64,000 nucleotides of DNA, taken from positions 4,402,001-4,466,000 of the forward strand of contig NZ_AP024109.1 of assembly GCF_016591715.1 (NCBI RefSeq), in the 5' to 3' direction. Origin of the DNA: Mesorhizobium sp. J8 (GTDB lineage Bacteria > Pseudomonadota > Alphaproteobacteria > Rhizobiales > Rhizobiaceae). Both the position numbers and the translations under genes were made by a program. Below, one piece after another: positions 54,775 to 64,000 of the stretch (positions are counted from its first letter, which is position 1; each line of letters starts with the position of its first letter). Below the pieces are notes generated by a model. That model was given only the letters and a program-made list of their open reading frames with translations, was not told the origin of the DNA and did no database searches.

Positions 54775-56082
54775 TTAAAAACTGTCTCTCAACCACTGAC
54801 TCATGCGATGCAGTTTTCCGCCTGTTCCGGTCATCCTGAAACCGGAAAGTCCTTTCGCCGAATGGCTCTCGAAACTCGCCATCTGCGGATAGATCATCAG
54901 TCCGACCGGGGTCGAGAACGCCGGCCCCTTGGCCGCCTCAGGCAGGCCCGCGACGCCCAGTGGACGACCGATGCGCACATTGCGCCCGAGAATGCGTCGC
55001 GCCGCTTCCGGCAGGCCGGCGAGCTGGCTGGCGCCGCCTGTGAGCACGACGCGCTTGCCGACGGCATTGCCGTAGCCGGACTTGTTCAGCCGGTCGCGCA
55101 GAAGCTCCAGCGTCTCGTCGATGCGGGCGCGGATGATGCGCGTCATCACCGAGCGCGGGATCTGCAGCGGCACATCGCCCTCTTCGCCGATCGGCTGGAT
55201 CGAGACGAGGTCGCGGTCGTCGGCGCTACCCGGCAGTGCCGAGCCATGCATCACCTTCAGCCGCTCCGCGGCATCGAGCGAGGTCGACAGCCCCTTGGCC
55301 ATGTCGAGCGTCACATGGTTGCCGCCGATGGCGATGGCGTCGCCGTGCACGAACTTGCCTTCCGAGAAGACCGAGATCGTCGTCGTGCCGCCGCCCATGT
55401 CGATGCAGGCGGCGCCCATTTCGAGCTCGTCGTCGACCAGCGAGGCAAGTCCGCTGGCATAGGGCGTCGCCACCATGCGCTCGACCGACAGATGCGAGCG
55501 GTTGATACAGAGTTCGAGGTTGCGCATCGGCGCGGCATCGCCGGTCAGCACATGCATGTCGACGCCAAGCGCATCGCCGACCATGCCGCGCGGGTCCCGC
55601 ATGCCGCGCTCGCCATCGAGCGAGAAGCCCACGGGCAGCGAATGGATCACCTCGCGCTCGGCCCGGAGCGCCTGCTTGGCGCCGGCAGCGAGCACCCGCT
55701 TGATGTCGACTTCCTCGACCTGATGACCGCCGAGATTGATCGTCGCCGAGAAGGCTTCGCTCTTCAGCCGGCCAGCCGTCATGTTGACGATGAGGGAATC
55801 GACGGTGAGCCCGGCCATGCGCTCAGCCGCATCGACGGCAAGCCGGACGGCATGCTCGGCACGATCGAGGTCGACCACTACGCCCGACTTCACGCCTTGC
55901 GACTTCTGGTGGCCGATGCCGATCACCTGGATGCGGTGCGACCGCCCGCGCAGGAGCTTGCCGTCCTCGTTCGGCTTGAGCTTCGCCACAATGCAGCAAA
56001 CCTTGCTGGACCCGACATCGAGCACGGTGAGCGTGCCCGACCGGCGCGAAGATTGATCACCGCTGCCGCCAAGCCAGCTCAT
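54775..56082 (-). CDS. ftsA: Cell division protein FtsA
   Basis: A 435-residue actin-like ATPase that tethers FtsZ to the membrane. The phosphate-1 motif is LDVGSSKVCCIVA near residue 20; further motifs are CIDMGGGTTTISVF and VLTGGASQLAGL. The end (MHRMSQWLRDSF-type amphipathic helix) is the membrane anchor. Its ATG overlaps the ftsQ stop in ATGA. Confidence 0.95.
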   Translation of the reverse strand: MSWLGGSGDQSSRRSGTLTVLDVGSSKVCCIVAKLKPNEDGKLLRGRSHRIQVIGIGHQKSQGVKSGVVVDLDRAEHAVRLAVDAAERMAGLTVDSLIVNMTAGRLKSEAFSATINLGGHQVEEVDIKRVLAAGAKQALRAEREVIHSLPVGFSLDGERGMRDPRGMVGDALGVDMHVLTGDAAPMRNLELCINRSHLSVERMVATPYASGLASLVDDELEMGAACIDMGGGTTTISVFSEGKFVHGDAIAIGGNHVTLDMAKGLSTSLDAAERLKVMHGSALPGSADDRDLVSIQPIGEEGDVPLQIPRSVMTRIIRARIDETLELLRDRLNKSGYGNAVGKRVVLTGGASQLAGLPEAARRILGRNVRIGRPLGVAGLPEAAKGPAFSTPVGLMIYPQMASFESHSAKGLSGFRMTGTGGKLHRMSQWLRDSF

Positions 56083-57023
56083 ATCTTCGTCTCCGCCTTG
56101 CGCTTGGCCAGGTTCTTCGGCTTGTCGCTGAGCGCGGCTTCGCGCTGCGTCGCCGCCTCGGGCGAGAGCTCCACCACCAGCCGGTCGGAGAGCCGCATGT
56201 CGACGGCGGCGATGTCGCGCGTCAAAAGCCCGTTGTCATGGTCGATCTTGACGAGCTCGGCGATCGCCTGGTCCTCGTTGTCTTCCGGCAGCTTGACCGT
56301 GATGCCGTTCTCCAGCCTCAGATCCCAACGCCGCTCGCCGACCCGAATGTAGCCTTTGACCCGCGCCGCGAGCTCGGGATAGTGCTTGATCTTATCGAGA
56401 AAGGCCGGCGCCATCGCCGGCGCGCCGGCGCCAATGATCAGCGGCAGCAGCGCCTGCTTGCCGCCCGAGAACGGCGCGATCACCTCGCCCGACCGCTCGA
56501 TGACCGAAACCGAAGTGCCCTGCTGCCAGAGCGCGAAGGGCTCGCGCTCCTCGACGCGCACTTCCAGAGTATGCGGATAGATCTTGCGCACCGCCGCGCC
56601 CTCGACCCAGGGCAGCGTCGCGATACGCTCGCGCGCAGCCTCGGCATCGAAGCCGATCAGCGAGGTCCAGCCATCGAGGCCGAGCCGGTCCAGCACGTCG
56701 ATCTCGGAGGTCTGGCGATTGCCGACCACCTTGATCTGGTCGACGGCAAAGCCGGTGCGGGCCGTAATGCCCTGAACGATGCTGTCAGTGTAACCGCCGA
56801 GAAAGGCGCCATAGGCGCTGCTCGATGCGATCAGCGCGGCGGAAAGGATCGCCGCAGAGAAGCGCGGCGCTTCGTACTCGCCGTCGCACAGGCGCGCCAG
56901 CACGCGCATCGGCCGGCGGAACTGACGCGGCAACACGAAACGGTCGAATGACAGCGACATGCCAAGCAGCACGGACCGAGCCGCACCGCCGCCACTACCC
57001 TGTCCCCACCTCAACGCAGACAC
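56079..57023 (-). CDS. ftsQ: Cell division protein FtsQ
   Basis: A 314-residue bitopic membrane protein of the divisome. A cytosolic tail is followed by one helix ([20 protein letters not shown]) and a POTRA domain ([40 protein letters not shown]). The start is a GTG at 57023 with GGAGG seven bases upstream; it overlaps the ddl end by 13 bases. An ATG at 56960 (MSLSFDRF) is an alternative. Confidence 0.9.
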   Translation of the reverse strand: MSALRWGQGSGGGAARSVLLGMSLSFDRFVLPRQFRRPMRVLARLCDGEYEAPRFSAAILSAALIASSSAYGAFLGGYTDSIVQGITARTGFAVDQIKVVGNRQTSEIDVLDRLGLDGWTSLIGFDAEAARERIATLPWVEGAAVRKIYPHTLEVRVEEREPFALWQQGTSVSVIERSGEVIAPFSGGKQALLPLIIGAGAPAMAPAFLDKIKHYPELAARVKGYIRVGERRWDLRLENGITVKLPEDNEDQAIAELVKIDHDNGLLTRDIAAVDMRLSDRLVVELSPEAATQREAALSDKPKNLAKRKAETKI

Positions 57024-57937
57024 GAAGCGTCCTCCACCATCCAACTCAACAAATCGCCGAACGAGTGTCCCGCTTGCGCGGCGATTTCAGGCACCAGAGA
57101 CGTCGGCGTCATGCCCGGCTGAGTGTTGACCTCGAGCCAGACAACCTCGCCGTTTTCGGAGTGACGGTCGTCGTAACGGAAGTCCGACCGGGAAACGCCC
57201 CGGCAACCAATGGCAAGATGAGCCTTGAGGGCCAGTGTCTGTATTTTTTGGTAAATATTCGGTGAAATTTTAGCAGGGATTTCGTGTTTTGATCCGCCGG
57301 GAACGTATTTTGAATCGTAATCGTAGAAGGAATGCCCGGTCGGGATGATCTCGCAGACGCCAAGCGCCACATCGCCCATCACCGCGCAGGTCAATTCGCG
57401 CCCATGGATGTAGCGCTCGACCATGACGATCTCGCCATATTGCCATTCGCTCGAGCCGATCACCTGGGGCGGATGCGACTGCCCCTCATGCACGATGACC
57501 ACGCCGAAGCTCGACCCCTCATTGACAGGCTTGACCACATAAGGCGGCTTCATCGGATGCTTGTTCTGGACGGCGAAGCGGTTGACCACCTTGGATTCCG
57601 CAACCGGAATGCCGGCAGCCTTGGCGATCTTCTTGGCCTGCTCCTTGTTCATGGCGAGCGCCGAAGCGAGCACACCCGAATGGGTGTAGGGAATTGCGAG
57701 ATATTCGAGAATTCCCTGGATGGTGCCGTCCTCGCCGAACGGACCGTGCAGCGCATTGAAGGCGACGTCGGGCTTGAGCTCGGCAAGCACGGCTCCGACG
57801 TCGCGCGAAACATCGACACGGGTGACCTGATAGCCTTCACTCTCGAGCGCATCCGCACACGCCTTCCCCGAGGACAGAGACACGGGCCGCTCCGAGGAGA
57901 ATCCACCCAGGAGGACAGCCACATGCTTCTTCTTCAT
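57011..57937 (-). CDS. ddl: D-alanine--D-alanine ligase
   Basis: A 308-residue ATP-grasp ligase making the D-Ala-D-Ala stem. Typical segments: [20 protein letters not shown] at the N-terminus, [27 protein letters not shown] and [16 protein letters not shown]. The start is the ATG at 57937, preceded by GGGGAAT and ACGGGA; 57946 is also possible. A 315-base gap with many GANTC sites lies upstream. Confidence 0.94.
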   Translation of the reverse strand: MKKKHVAVLLGGFSSERPVSLSSGKACADALESEGYQVTRVDVSRDVGAVLAELKPDVAFNALHGPFGEDGTIQGILEYLAIPYTHSGVLASALAMNKEQAKKIAKAAGIPVAESKVVNRFAVQNKHPMKPPYVVKPVNEGSSFGVVIVHEGQSHPPQVIGSSEWQYGEIVMVERYIHGRELTCAVMGDVALGVCEIIPTGHSFYDYDSKYVPGGSKHEIPAKISPNIYQKIQTLALKAHLAIGCRGVSRSDFRYDDRHSENGEVVWLEVNTQPGMTPTSLVPEIAAQAGHSFGDLLSWMVEDASCLR

Positions 57938-58252
57938 TCCCGTCATTCCCCTCTCACGCCGGGCCTGCAACCGATATTCCCGTACCGCATTTCCAAGCAT
58001 TGAGTCCGAGTCTTCCGGCAGGTTGCCCCCCCAGACGGAAAACGCGACTGAACGCGTCGAACGACTCAAATCAGAAAACGCTTCAGGGCAGAGAATCAGA
58101 GAGTTGATTCGCTGGCAAGTGCCTATGATTCCGAGAGATTCACTTTCCGCGAAAACGGCAGCAAAAAGTGAATTGTGAGTCTTTAAGGCAACGGTTTCGC
58201 GGCCGTTTCACACCGCTGCAAGTTCAAGCATCACATGAACTTGAGCCTGCGC
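57938..58252. other. 315-bp gap upstream of ddl: probable ddl-ftsQAZ promoter
   Basis: No gene is visible. It holds eight GANTC sites in 180 bases, AT-richer DNA than the flanks, and must contain the promoter of the ddl-ftsQAZ transcript. Confidence 0.6.
58002..58181. promoter_or_regulatory. Cluster of eight GANTC (CcrM) sites
   Basis: GANTC occurs at 58002, 58008, 58063, 58093, 58106, 58127, 58137 and 58177. By chance about 0.7 would be expected in 180 bases. In alphaproteobacteria CcrM methylates GANTC, and GcrA reads the methylation state at cell-division promoters. That this cluster acts so here is inference. Confidence 0.65.
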
Positions 58253-59218
58253 TCAAAGAAGCTGGCCAAGAAACTCCTGCACCGCATGACCGGGGCGGAA
58301 ATTGCCGAGGCGCTTGATCTCCCAGTGCAGCCGGATGCCCGAATTCTCAAGCACCCGCGCTCGCACCGTTTCGCCGAGATATTCGAGGTCGTAGCCGGTG
58401 GCCGTGCCGGTGTTGATCATGAAGTTGCAATGCATCGGCGACATCTGCGCGCCCCCGATCATCAGCCCGCGGCAGCCCGCCTTGTCGATCTCCTTCCAGG
58501 CCGAGGTGCCTTCCGGATTCTTGAAGGTCGAGCCGCCGGTCTTCTCCCTGATCGGCTGCACCGTCTCGCGATGGTTCTGCACCGCATCCATCGCAACCTT
58601 GATCGCCGCCTTGTCTTCGGCAAAGCCTTCGAAAACGGCCGAGGTGAAGATCAGTCCGGAAGGCGCGGATGCGTGACGATAGGCATAGCCCATATCGGCA
58701 TTGCTGAGCGTGTGGAGGTTGCCCTTGCGGTCCAGCGCCCTAACCTCGACGACCCGCTCGCGGGTCTCGACGCCGTTGGCGCCGGCATTCATCCTGAGCG
58801 CGCCGCCGACGGCGCCGGGGATGCCGTGGTAGAAATGGAAGCCGCCTATGCCGGCTTCGTAAGCCACCGCGGCGACGCGTTTGTCCGGCGTTGCCGCTCC
58901 CGCCTTGATCGTGGTCGGCCCGGTGGCCTCGGCCTCGCCAAAACCCTTGGCCGAGAGCCTGACGACGAAACCGGGAACGCCGCCGTCGCGCACCAGCAGA
59001 TTCGATCCGACGCCGACCACCATGACCGGTATTTCCTCCGGCACGGCGCGCAGGAAGGCGGCAAGGTCTTCCTCGTCGGCCGGCTGGAACAGTGCCTCCG
59101 CCAGGCCGCCGGCCCGGAACCAGGTGATCTTGTCCATCTCGGCGTTCGGCGTGATGCGGCCGCGCAGGCCGGAAAGCTTGTCGCCGAGCTTGTCGATCAG
59201 GTCCTGGCCGCGCATCAT
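58253..59218 (-). CDS. murB: UDP-N-acetylenolpyruvoylglucosamine reductase
   Basis: A 321-residue FAD enzyme for the second step of peptidoglycan precursor synthesis. The flavin-binding phrase [14 protein letters not shown] is at 67-80; [18 protein letters not shown] and GSTFKNPEG (catalytic Ser) follow. The ATG at 59218 overlaps the murC stop in ATGA. It is a short, type II-like MurB without the E. coli Tyr loop. Confidence 0.95.
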   Translation of the reverse strand: MMRGQDLIDKLGDKLSGLRGRITPNAEMDKITWFRAGGLAEALFQPADEEDLAAFLRAVPEEIPVMVVGVGSNLLVRDGGVPGFVVRLSAKGFGEAEATGPTTIKAGAATPDKRVAAVAYEAGIGGFHFYHGIPGAVGGALRMNAGANGVETRERVVEVRALDRKGNLHTLSNADMGYAYRHASAPSGLIFTSAVFEGFAEDKAAIKVAMDAVQNHRETVQPIREKTGGSTFKNPEGTSAWKEIDKAGCRGLMIGGAQMSPMHCNFMINTGTATGYDLEYLGETVRARVLENSGIRLHWEIKRLGNFRPGHAVQEFLGQLL

Positions 59219-60621
59219 GAGGGCGTCCCCCCAAGTTCCCTGGGCAGCGCATAGGCCCATTGCGTGATGTTGCCGGCGCCGAGGAAGACTACGAAATCGC
59301 CGGGCTTGGCAAGCTCGCGAATGGCGGGCGCGATCGCCGCCTGGCCATCGATATAGCGTGCGTCGCGGTGGCCGCCAGAGCGGATGCGCGACACCAGCGC
59401 GTCGGAAGTCGCGCCTTCGATGGGCTCCTCTCCGGCCGCATAGACCGGCGCGACCATGACCGTGTCGGCGTCGTTGAAGCAGACGGAGAACTCGTTGAAC
59501 AGATCATGCAGCCGGGTGAAGCGATGCGGCTGCGCGATGGCGATGACACGCCCCTTGGTTGCGCTGCGCGCGGCCTTCAGCACCGCCGCGATCTCGACCG
59601 GATGATGGCCGTAGTCGTCGAACACCTCGACGCCGTTCCACGAGCCGGTATGGGTGAAGCGCCGCTTGACGCCGGCGAAGGACGACAGGCCCTTCTTGAT
59701 CGCCTCGGCCGAGAGGCCAAGCTCATGCGCGACCGCGATCGCCGCCGTCGCGTTGGAGACGTTGTGCCTGCCGGGCATCGGCAGGCGCAGATCCTGGATC
59801 GTCGAGGTGCCGCGCCCCTTGCGGTCGCGGATGACCACGTCGAACTCCGAGGTCGCGCCCTGCATGCGGTGGTTGATGAAGCGGACATCGGCCTGCGCGT
59901 TCTCGCCATAGGTGATGACGCGCCGGTCCTCGATACGGCCGACCAGCGCCTGCACTTCCGGATGGTCGGTGCACATCACGCCGAAGCCGTAGAACGGCAC
60001 GTTCTCGACGAACTGGCGGAAGGCCTCGCGCACCTTGTCGAAGCTGCCATAGTGGTCCAGATGCTCGGGATCGATGTTGGTGACGACGGCGATGTCGGCC
60101 GGCAGTTTCAGGAACGTGCCGTCGCTCTCGTCGGCTTCGACCACCATCCACTCGCCGTCGCCCATGCGCGCATTGGTGCCGTAGGCGTTGATGATGCCGC
60201 CATTGATGACGGTCGGGTCGAGCCCGCCGGCCTCGAGCAGCGTCGCCACCATGGACGTGGTCGTCGTCTTGCCATGCGTGCCGCCGATGGCGATGGCCTG
60301 TCGGAAACGCATCAGCTCGGCCAGCATCTCGGCCCGGCGCACGATCGGCAAAAGCCTCTCGCGCGCGGCTTTCAGTTCCGGGTTGGATTTCTTGATCGCG
60401 GTCGAAACGACCACCACTTCGGCGTCGCCGAGATTCTCGGCCTTGTGGCCGACGAAACATTCGATGCCCTTGTCGCGCAGCCGCTGCACATTGGCGCCGT
60501 CGGCCTGATCGGACCCCTGCACCTTATAGCCGAGATTGTGCAGCACCTCGGCGATGCCGCTCATGCCGATGCCGCCGATGCCGATGAAATGCACAAGGCC
60601 AATCGTCTGCGGCATCTTCAT
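59215..60621 (-). CDS. murC: UDP-N-acetylmuramate--L-alanine ligase
   Basis: A 468-residue Mur ligase that adds L-Ala to UDP-MurNAc. The N-terminal phrase [18 protein letters not shown] binds UDP, and the ATP loop GTHGKTTTT is at 114-122. The order murG-murC-murB with four-base overlaps shows tight coupling. Confidence 0.95.
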   Translation of the reverse strand: MKMPQTIGLVHFIGIGGIGMSGIAEVLHNLGYKVQGSDQADGANVQRLRDKGIECFVGHKAENLGDAEVVVVSTAIKKSNPELKAARERLLPIVRRAEMLAELMRFRQAIAIGGTHGKTTTTSMVATLLEAGGLDPTVINGGIINAYGTNARMGDGEWMVVEADESDGTFLKLPADIAVVTNIDPEHLDHYGSFDKVREAFRQFVENVPFYGFGVMCTDHPEVQALVGRIEDRRVITYGENAQADVRFINHRMQGATSEFDVVIRDRKGRGTSTIQDLRLPMPGRHNVSNATAAIAVAHELGLSAEAIKKGLSSFAGVKRRFTHTGSWNGVEVFDDYGHHPVEIAAVLKAARSATKGRVIAIAQPHRFTRLHDLFNEFSVCFNDADTVMVAPVYAAGEEPIEGATSDALVSRIRSGGHRDARYIDGQAAIAPAIRELAKPGDFVVFLGAGNITQWAYALPRELGGTPS

Positions 60622-61742
60622 GGGCGCGTCCTCCTGTAGTCCGAAACCGTTTTGCCGGACGCAATAGCCTCTGTCAGATCGGCGAGCAATCGCGCCGCAT
60701 TCGGTTTCCCGGACGAGCGGGCGGCGGCGGCCATGGTCGCCAGCCGGTTCGGATCCCTGATCAGCCCTCCGACCAGTTCGGCGATCCGCTCCGCCGACAG
60801 CGTCGACTGCGGATGGAGCTCGGCGCCGCCGGCGGCGGCAAGTGCGGCGGCATTCGCCGCCTGGTCATGATCGAGCGCGTGCGGGTAAGGCACCAGCAGC
60901 GCCGGCCGGCCGATGACGGCGATTTCCGAAACCGTCGAGGCGCCGGAGCGCGACATCACCAGGTGCGCCGCCCCCATGCGCGCCGCCATGTCGGTGAAGA
61001 AGGGAGAAACCTGGGCGTCGACCCCGAGATCGACATAGGCGGCCTTCACCCGCGCCACATCCTCGGCGCGCGCCTGCTGGGTGATCGCCAGCCGCTTGCG
61101 CAGGTCTTCCGGCAAAAGCGCGATCGCCGCGGGCACGGCATCGGAAAAGAACTGGGCGCCTTGGCTGCCGCCGAACACGAGCAAGCGGAACGGTTCGCCC
61201 TCGCTCGAGACGACATACGGCGTCTTCGCAGCTTCGAGGACCTGCGGCCGGACCGGATTGCCGGTGGTCACGGTCTTTGCGCCGGCGGCGCTCGCCCCTT
61301 CCGGCAGGAAGCCGCCGGCAATCGCGTCGACTCGGCCGGCGAGCGCCTTGTTGGCGCGGCCCATGACGGCGTTCTGCTCATGGATCAGCGTCGGCACTCT
61401 TCGCCTTGTCGCAGCATAGAGCGGCGGCAGCGTCGGATAGCCGCCGAAACCGACGACCGCTTCCGGCTTGATCCTGGCGATCACCCGGCTGGCTTCCCGC
61501 ACGCCCTGCCAGATTTTCCAGAAGGCCGAGAGCATCGCGACCGGGTTCTTGGAACCCAGCGTGGCCGAGGCGATCGTGTGCGTGTCGGCTGCCGGGAAAT
61601 GGCGGGAATAACGCTCGGCGCGATGGTCGGTGGCGAGATGCACCTTCCAGCCGCGGTCGATCAATTCATGCGCGAGCGCCTCGGCCGGAAACAGATGTCC
61701 GCCCGTTCCGCCGGCTGCAAGCAGGATGACACCCTTTGACAT
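60618..61742 (-). CDS. murG: Lipid I/lipid II N-acetylglucosaminyltransferase
   Basis: A 374-residue GT-B glycosyltransferase that converts lipid I to lipid II on the inner membrane face. The first glycine loop is [32 protein letters not shown] and GGSQGAQFF follow, then [20 protein letters not shown]. Its stop overlaps the murC start by four bases. Confidence 0.95.
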   Translation of the reverse strand: MSKGVILLAAGGTGGHLFPAEALAHELIDRGWKVHLATDHRAERYSRHFPAADTHTIASATLGSKNPVAMLSAFWKIWQGVREASRVIARIKPEAVVGFGGYPTLPPLYAATRRRVPTLIHEQNAVMGRANKALAGRVDAIAGGFLPEGASAAGAKTVTTGNPVRPQVLEAAKTPYVVSSEGEPFRLLVFGGSQGAQFFSDAVPAAIALLPEDLRKRLAITQQARAEDVARVKAAYVDLGVDAQVSPFFTDMAARMGAAHLVMSRSGASTVSEIAVIGRPALLVPYPHALDHDQAANAAALAAAGGAELHPQSTLSAERIAELVGGLIRDPNRLATMAAAARSSGKPNAARLLADLTEAIASGKTVSDYRRTRP

Positions 61743-61748
61743 CCCGCC

Positions 61749-62900
61749 TCATTCCGCCGGCATTGCGCGCTGCGCGAGGACGAAGCCCATCTGCTTGCGC
61801 TTTTCCGGCCGCTTGCGCGTCAATGCGAGCACCATGCCCATCGAGACGGCGATGGCGATCTGCGAGGAGCCGCCATAGGAGATGAAAGGCAGCGTCATGC
61901 CCTTGGCCGGCATCAGCTGTAGGTTCACACACATATTGATGGCCGATTGCAGGCCGAAGACGGTGACGAGGCCGCCGACCGCGTAGCGGGTGAAATCGTC
62001 GTGTTCCTTGAGCGCGATGCTCAAGCCGCGCAGCACGATGAAGGCGAAGATCGACATGATGAAGAAGCACATGATCAACCCGAACTCCTCGCCGGCGACG
62101 GAGAATACGAAGTCGGTATGAGCATCCGGAACAATGCGCTTGACGGTTCCCTCGCCCGGCCCGACACCGAACCAACTGCCGTTGATCAATGCCTCGCGGC
62201 CCATATCGACCTGGAACGTGTCGCCTTCGCCGGTCAGAAACTTGTCGATGCGCAAGGCAACGTGCGGGAACACCGAATAGGCAGCGAACAGCCCGCTCGC
62301 CCCGACGATGCCGAGAGCCACGATCCACAGCCACGGCAGGCCGGCCATGAAGAACATCACGCCCCACGTGCCCGTCACCAGCATGGTCTGGCCGAGGTCG
62401 GGCTGCGCCACCAGAAGCGAGATGACCAGCGCAAGCAAAAGCATGGCGAACAGATTGCCGGGAATGTCGGGCTGGCGCTTATGCTCGGCAAACAGCCACG
62501 CGCAGATGATGACGAAGGCGGGTTTCAGGAATTCGGACGGCTGGATGGAAAGGCCGGCGAGCGATACCCAGCGCCGCGCGCCCTTCACCTCGACGCCGAT
62601 GTAGAGCACCGCCACCATCAGCACCAGCATGATGCAGAGCATCACCAGCGACATGCGCCTTATCTGTCGCGCCTCCAGAAAAGAGACCGCAAGCATGACG
62701 AGGAGCGCCGGGATGGTGAAGATGACCTGCCTGGTGGCGAAGTGAAAGCTGTCGAGGCCGATACGCTCGGCCACCGCGGGGCTGGCCGCGAAGGATAAAA
62801 TGATGCCCAACCCCATCAGCGACAGGAACGCGGCCAGGAACCAGCGGTCGATCGTCCACCACCAGGTTGCGACAGGACTTTTGTCGAGACGGCTTTGCAT
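61749..62900 (-). CDS. ftsW: Peptidoglycan glycosyltransferase FtsW
   Basis: A 383-residue SEDS-family membrane protein that polymerises septal glycan. About ten helices are visible; SEDS motifs include VKGARRWVSLAGLSIQPSEF, QPDLGQTML, EEFGLIMCFF and PFISYGGSS. The ATG at 62900 shares one base with the murD stop and has GGAGG upstream. It lies six bases from murG. Confidence 0.95.
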   Translation of the reverse strand: MQSRLDKSPVATWWWTIDRWFLAAFLSLMGLGIILSFAASPAVAERIGLDSFHFATRQVIFTIPALLVMLAVSFLEARQIRRMSLVMLCIMLVLMVAVLYIGVEVKGARRWVSLAGLSIQPSEFLKPAFVIICAWLFAEHKRQPDIPGNLFAMLLLALVISLLVAQPDLGQTMLVTGTWGVMFFMAGLPWLWIVALGIVGASGLFAAYSVFPHVALRIDKFLTGEGDTFQVDMGREALINGSWFGVGPGEGTVKRIVPDAHTDFVFSVAGEEFGLIMCFFIMSIFAFIVLRGLSIALKEHDDFTRYAVGGLVTVFGLQSAINMCVNLQLMPAKGMTLPFISYGGSSQIAIAVSMGMVLALTRKRPEKRKQMGFVLAQRAMPAE

Positions 62901-64000
62901 CAACGTGGCCCTCCGATGGGTTTCACACCATCAATAGCAGTCGCAGCTTGCCTGAAGGCTTCGCCGCGAACTTCGAAATTCTTGAACTGGTCGAAACTGG
63001 CGCAGGCCGGCGACAGCAACACCACCGCCTCTCCGCCGGCGTCGTTTGCCGCGTCATGGGCGGCGTGCTCGACAGCGGCCGCCAGCGTTCCCGATATTTC
63101 GTAGGGCACCCCCTCGCCGAGCGTCGCGGCAAAGGCGGGCGCCGCCTCGCCGATGAGATAGGCCTTGGCGATGCGCGGGAAGAAACCGCGCAACGGCTCG
63201 ATGCCGCCTTCCTTGGGCAGGCCGCCGGCGATCCAGTAGATACGGTTGGCGAAGCTCGACAGCGCGGGTGCGGCCGCGTCGGCATTGGTGGCCTTGGAAT
63301 CATTGACGAACAGCACATGATCCTTGCGGCCGACCTGCTCCATGCGGTGCGCCAGACCGGGGAAGCTTTCCAGCCCGGCCTGGATCTCGCCGAGATCGAG
63401 CCCGACTTTCAGGCACGCGACGACGGCGGCCAGCGCATTCTGCGCATTGTGCTGGCCGCGCAGGGAGCCGATGCCTTCGAGGAAGGCGACGCGGCTGTAG
63501 CGGCCATGCACCGCTTCCATCAGATTGGTGCCGTCGGCGAAATAGCCATCGGTCAAAGGCAGGCGCTTGGAAATGCGAACGACGGGTCGGCCGGCGCGTT
63601 CCAGCCGGTCGGCGATCTGGGCGCACCAGGAATCGTCGACGCCGACGATCGCGGTGTCTGAGCCGGCGACCAGCCGCTCCTTGATCGAGGCGTAATGCGC
63701 CATCGTGCCGTGCCGGTCGAGATGGTCGCGCGTGAGATTGAGCAGGATGCCGGCCGTCGGGTCGATCGAGGGCGCAAGGTCGATCTGATAGGACGAGCAC
63801 TCGACCACATAGTGGCGCTGCGGCTCTGGCGGATCGAGCGTCATGATGGCGCGGCCGATATTGCCGCCCATCTGCGTGTCGCGCCCCGCGGATTTCAGGA
63901 TATGCGCCGTCAGCGCCGTGGTCGTCGACTTGCCGTTGGTCCCGGTGATCGCGATGAAGGGGGCCGCCGGGGCGCGGCTGATGCGCTCGCGGCAGAACAG
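62900..64000 (-). CDS. murD: UDP-N-acetylmuramoylalanine--D-glutamate ligase (5' end cut by window edge)
   Basis: 367 C-terminal residues of MurD; the start lies beyond 64000. The ATP loop [11 protein letters not shown] is encoded at about 63900-63940. Further on, [27 protein letters not shown] and [17 protein letters not shown] are conserved MurD motifs. It adds D-Glu to UDP-MurNAc-L-Ala. Upstream cluster genes (murE, murF, mraY) are presumably outside the window. Confidence 0.95.
   Translation of the reverse strand: MFCRERISRAPAAPFIAITGTNGKSTTTALTAHILKSAGRDTQMGGNIGRAIMTLDPPEPQRHYVVECSSYQIDLAPSIDPTAGILLNLTRDHLDRHGTMAHYASIKERLVAGSDTAIVGVDDSWCAQIADRLERAGRPVVRISKRLPLTDGYFADGTNLMEAVHGRYSRVAFLEGIGSLRGQHNAQNALAAVVACLKVGLDLGEIQAGLESFPGLAHRMEQVGRKDHVLFVNDSKATNADAAAPALSSFANRIYWIAGGLPKEGGIEPLRGFFPRIAKAYLIGEAAPAFAATLGEGVPYEISGTLAAAVEHAAHDAANDAGGEAVVLLSPACASFDQFKNFEVRGEAFRQAATAIDGVKPIGGPR

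Overview
This is chromosomal DNA from a high-GC alphaproteobacterium of the Hyphomicrobiales (Rhizobiales), most likely Mesorhizobium or a close Phyllobacteriaceae relative. The inference rests on three things: the division and cell-wall gene order ending murD-ftsW-murG-murC-murB-ddl-ftsQ-ftsA-ftsZ-lpxC-bamD-recN-ligA; several families of short mosaic intergenic repeats of the RIME kind known from rhizobia; and a dense cluster of GANTC (CcrM methylation) sites in the ddl-ftsQAZ promoter region. No species was identified by search. I saw no rRNA, tRNA, insertion sequence, prophage or CRISPR array.

Layout. 1-931: the N-terminal part of a phospholipase D-like gene with visibly lower GC, cut by the window edge. 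1079-3474: a ClC-type chloride channel divergent from a MarR regulator, with a perfect palindrome between them. 3616-19567: mixed housekeeping and metabolic genes (large AsmA protein, Dyp-type peroxidase, FAD-linked D-lactate dehydrogenase, hotdog thioesterase, Lrp regulator divergent from an EamA exporter, dienelactone hydrolase, PQQ membrane dehydrogenase, UvrD helicase with an unusual in-frame insertion). 19829-35561: phytase-like esterase, MATE and MFS efflux pumps, TMEM175-type channel, an SDR gene behind an array of 24-bp repeats, iron permease-like protein, envelope proteins, CreA, cytochrome b561, SCO1-prmA operon, aminopeptidase P, and the azlCD amino-acid exporter.

35788-45813 is an accessory catabolic/transport island: a branched-chain-type ABC transporter (two permeases, two ATPases, one binding protein), a glutamine-synthetase-family ligase, an N-formylglutamate amidohydrolase-family protein, an aldehyde dehydrogenase, a divergent SDR and an XRE-cupin regulator. 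All but the SDR lie on the minus strand as one probable regulon. The pieces suggest uptake and oxidation of an amine or amino-acid-like compound through a glutamyl or formyl intermediate. The substrate cannot be read from the sequence.

45847-64000 is all minus strand. It holds a DUF2461 gene coupled to ligA, then recN, bamD and lpxC, then the division and cell-wall cluster running off the window inside murD. Overlapping start and stop codons (mostly ATGA or TGATG) show tight translational coupling in murD-ftsW, murG-murC-murB and ddl-ftsQ-ftsA. A strong hairpin after ftsZ separates it from lpxC.
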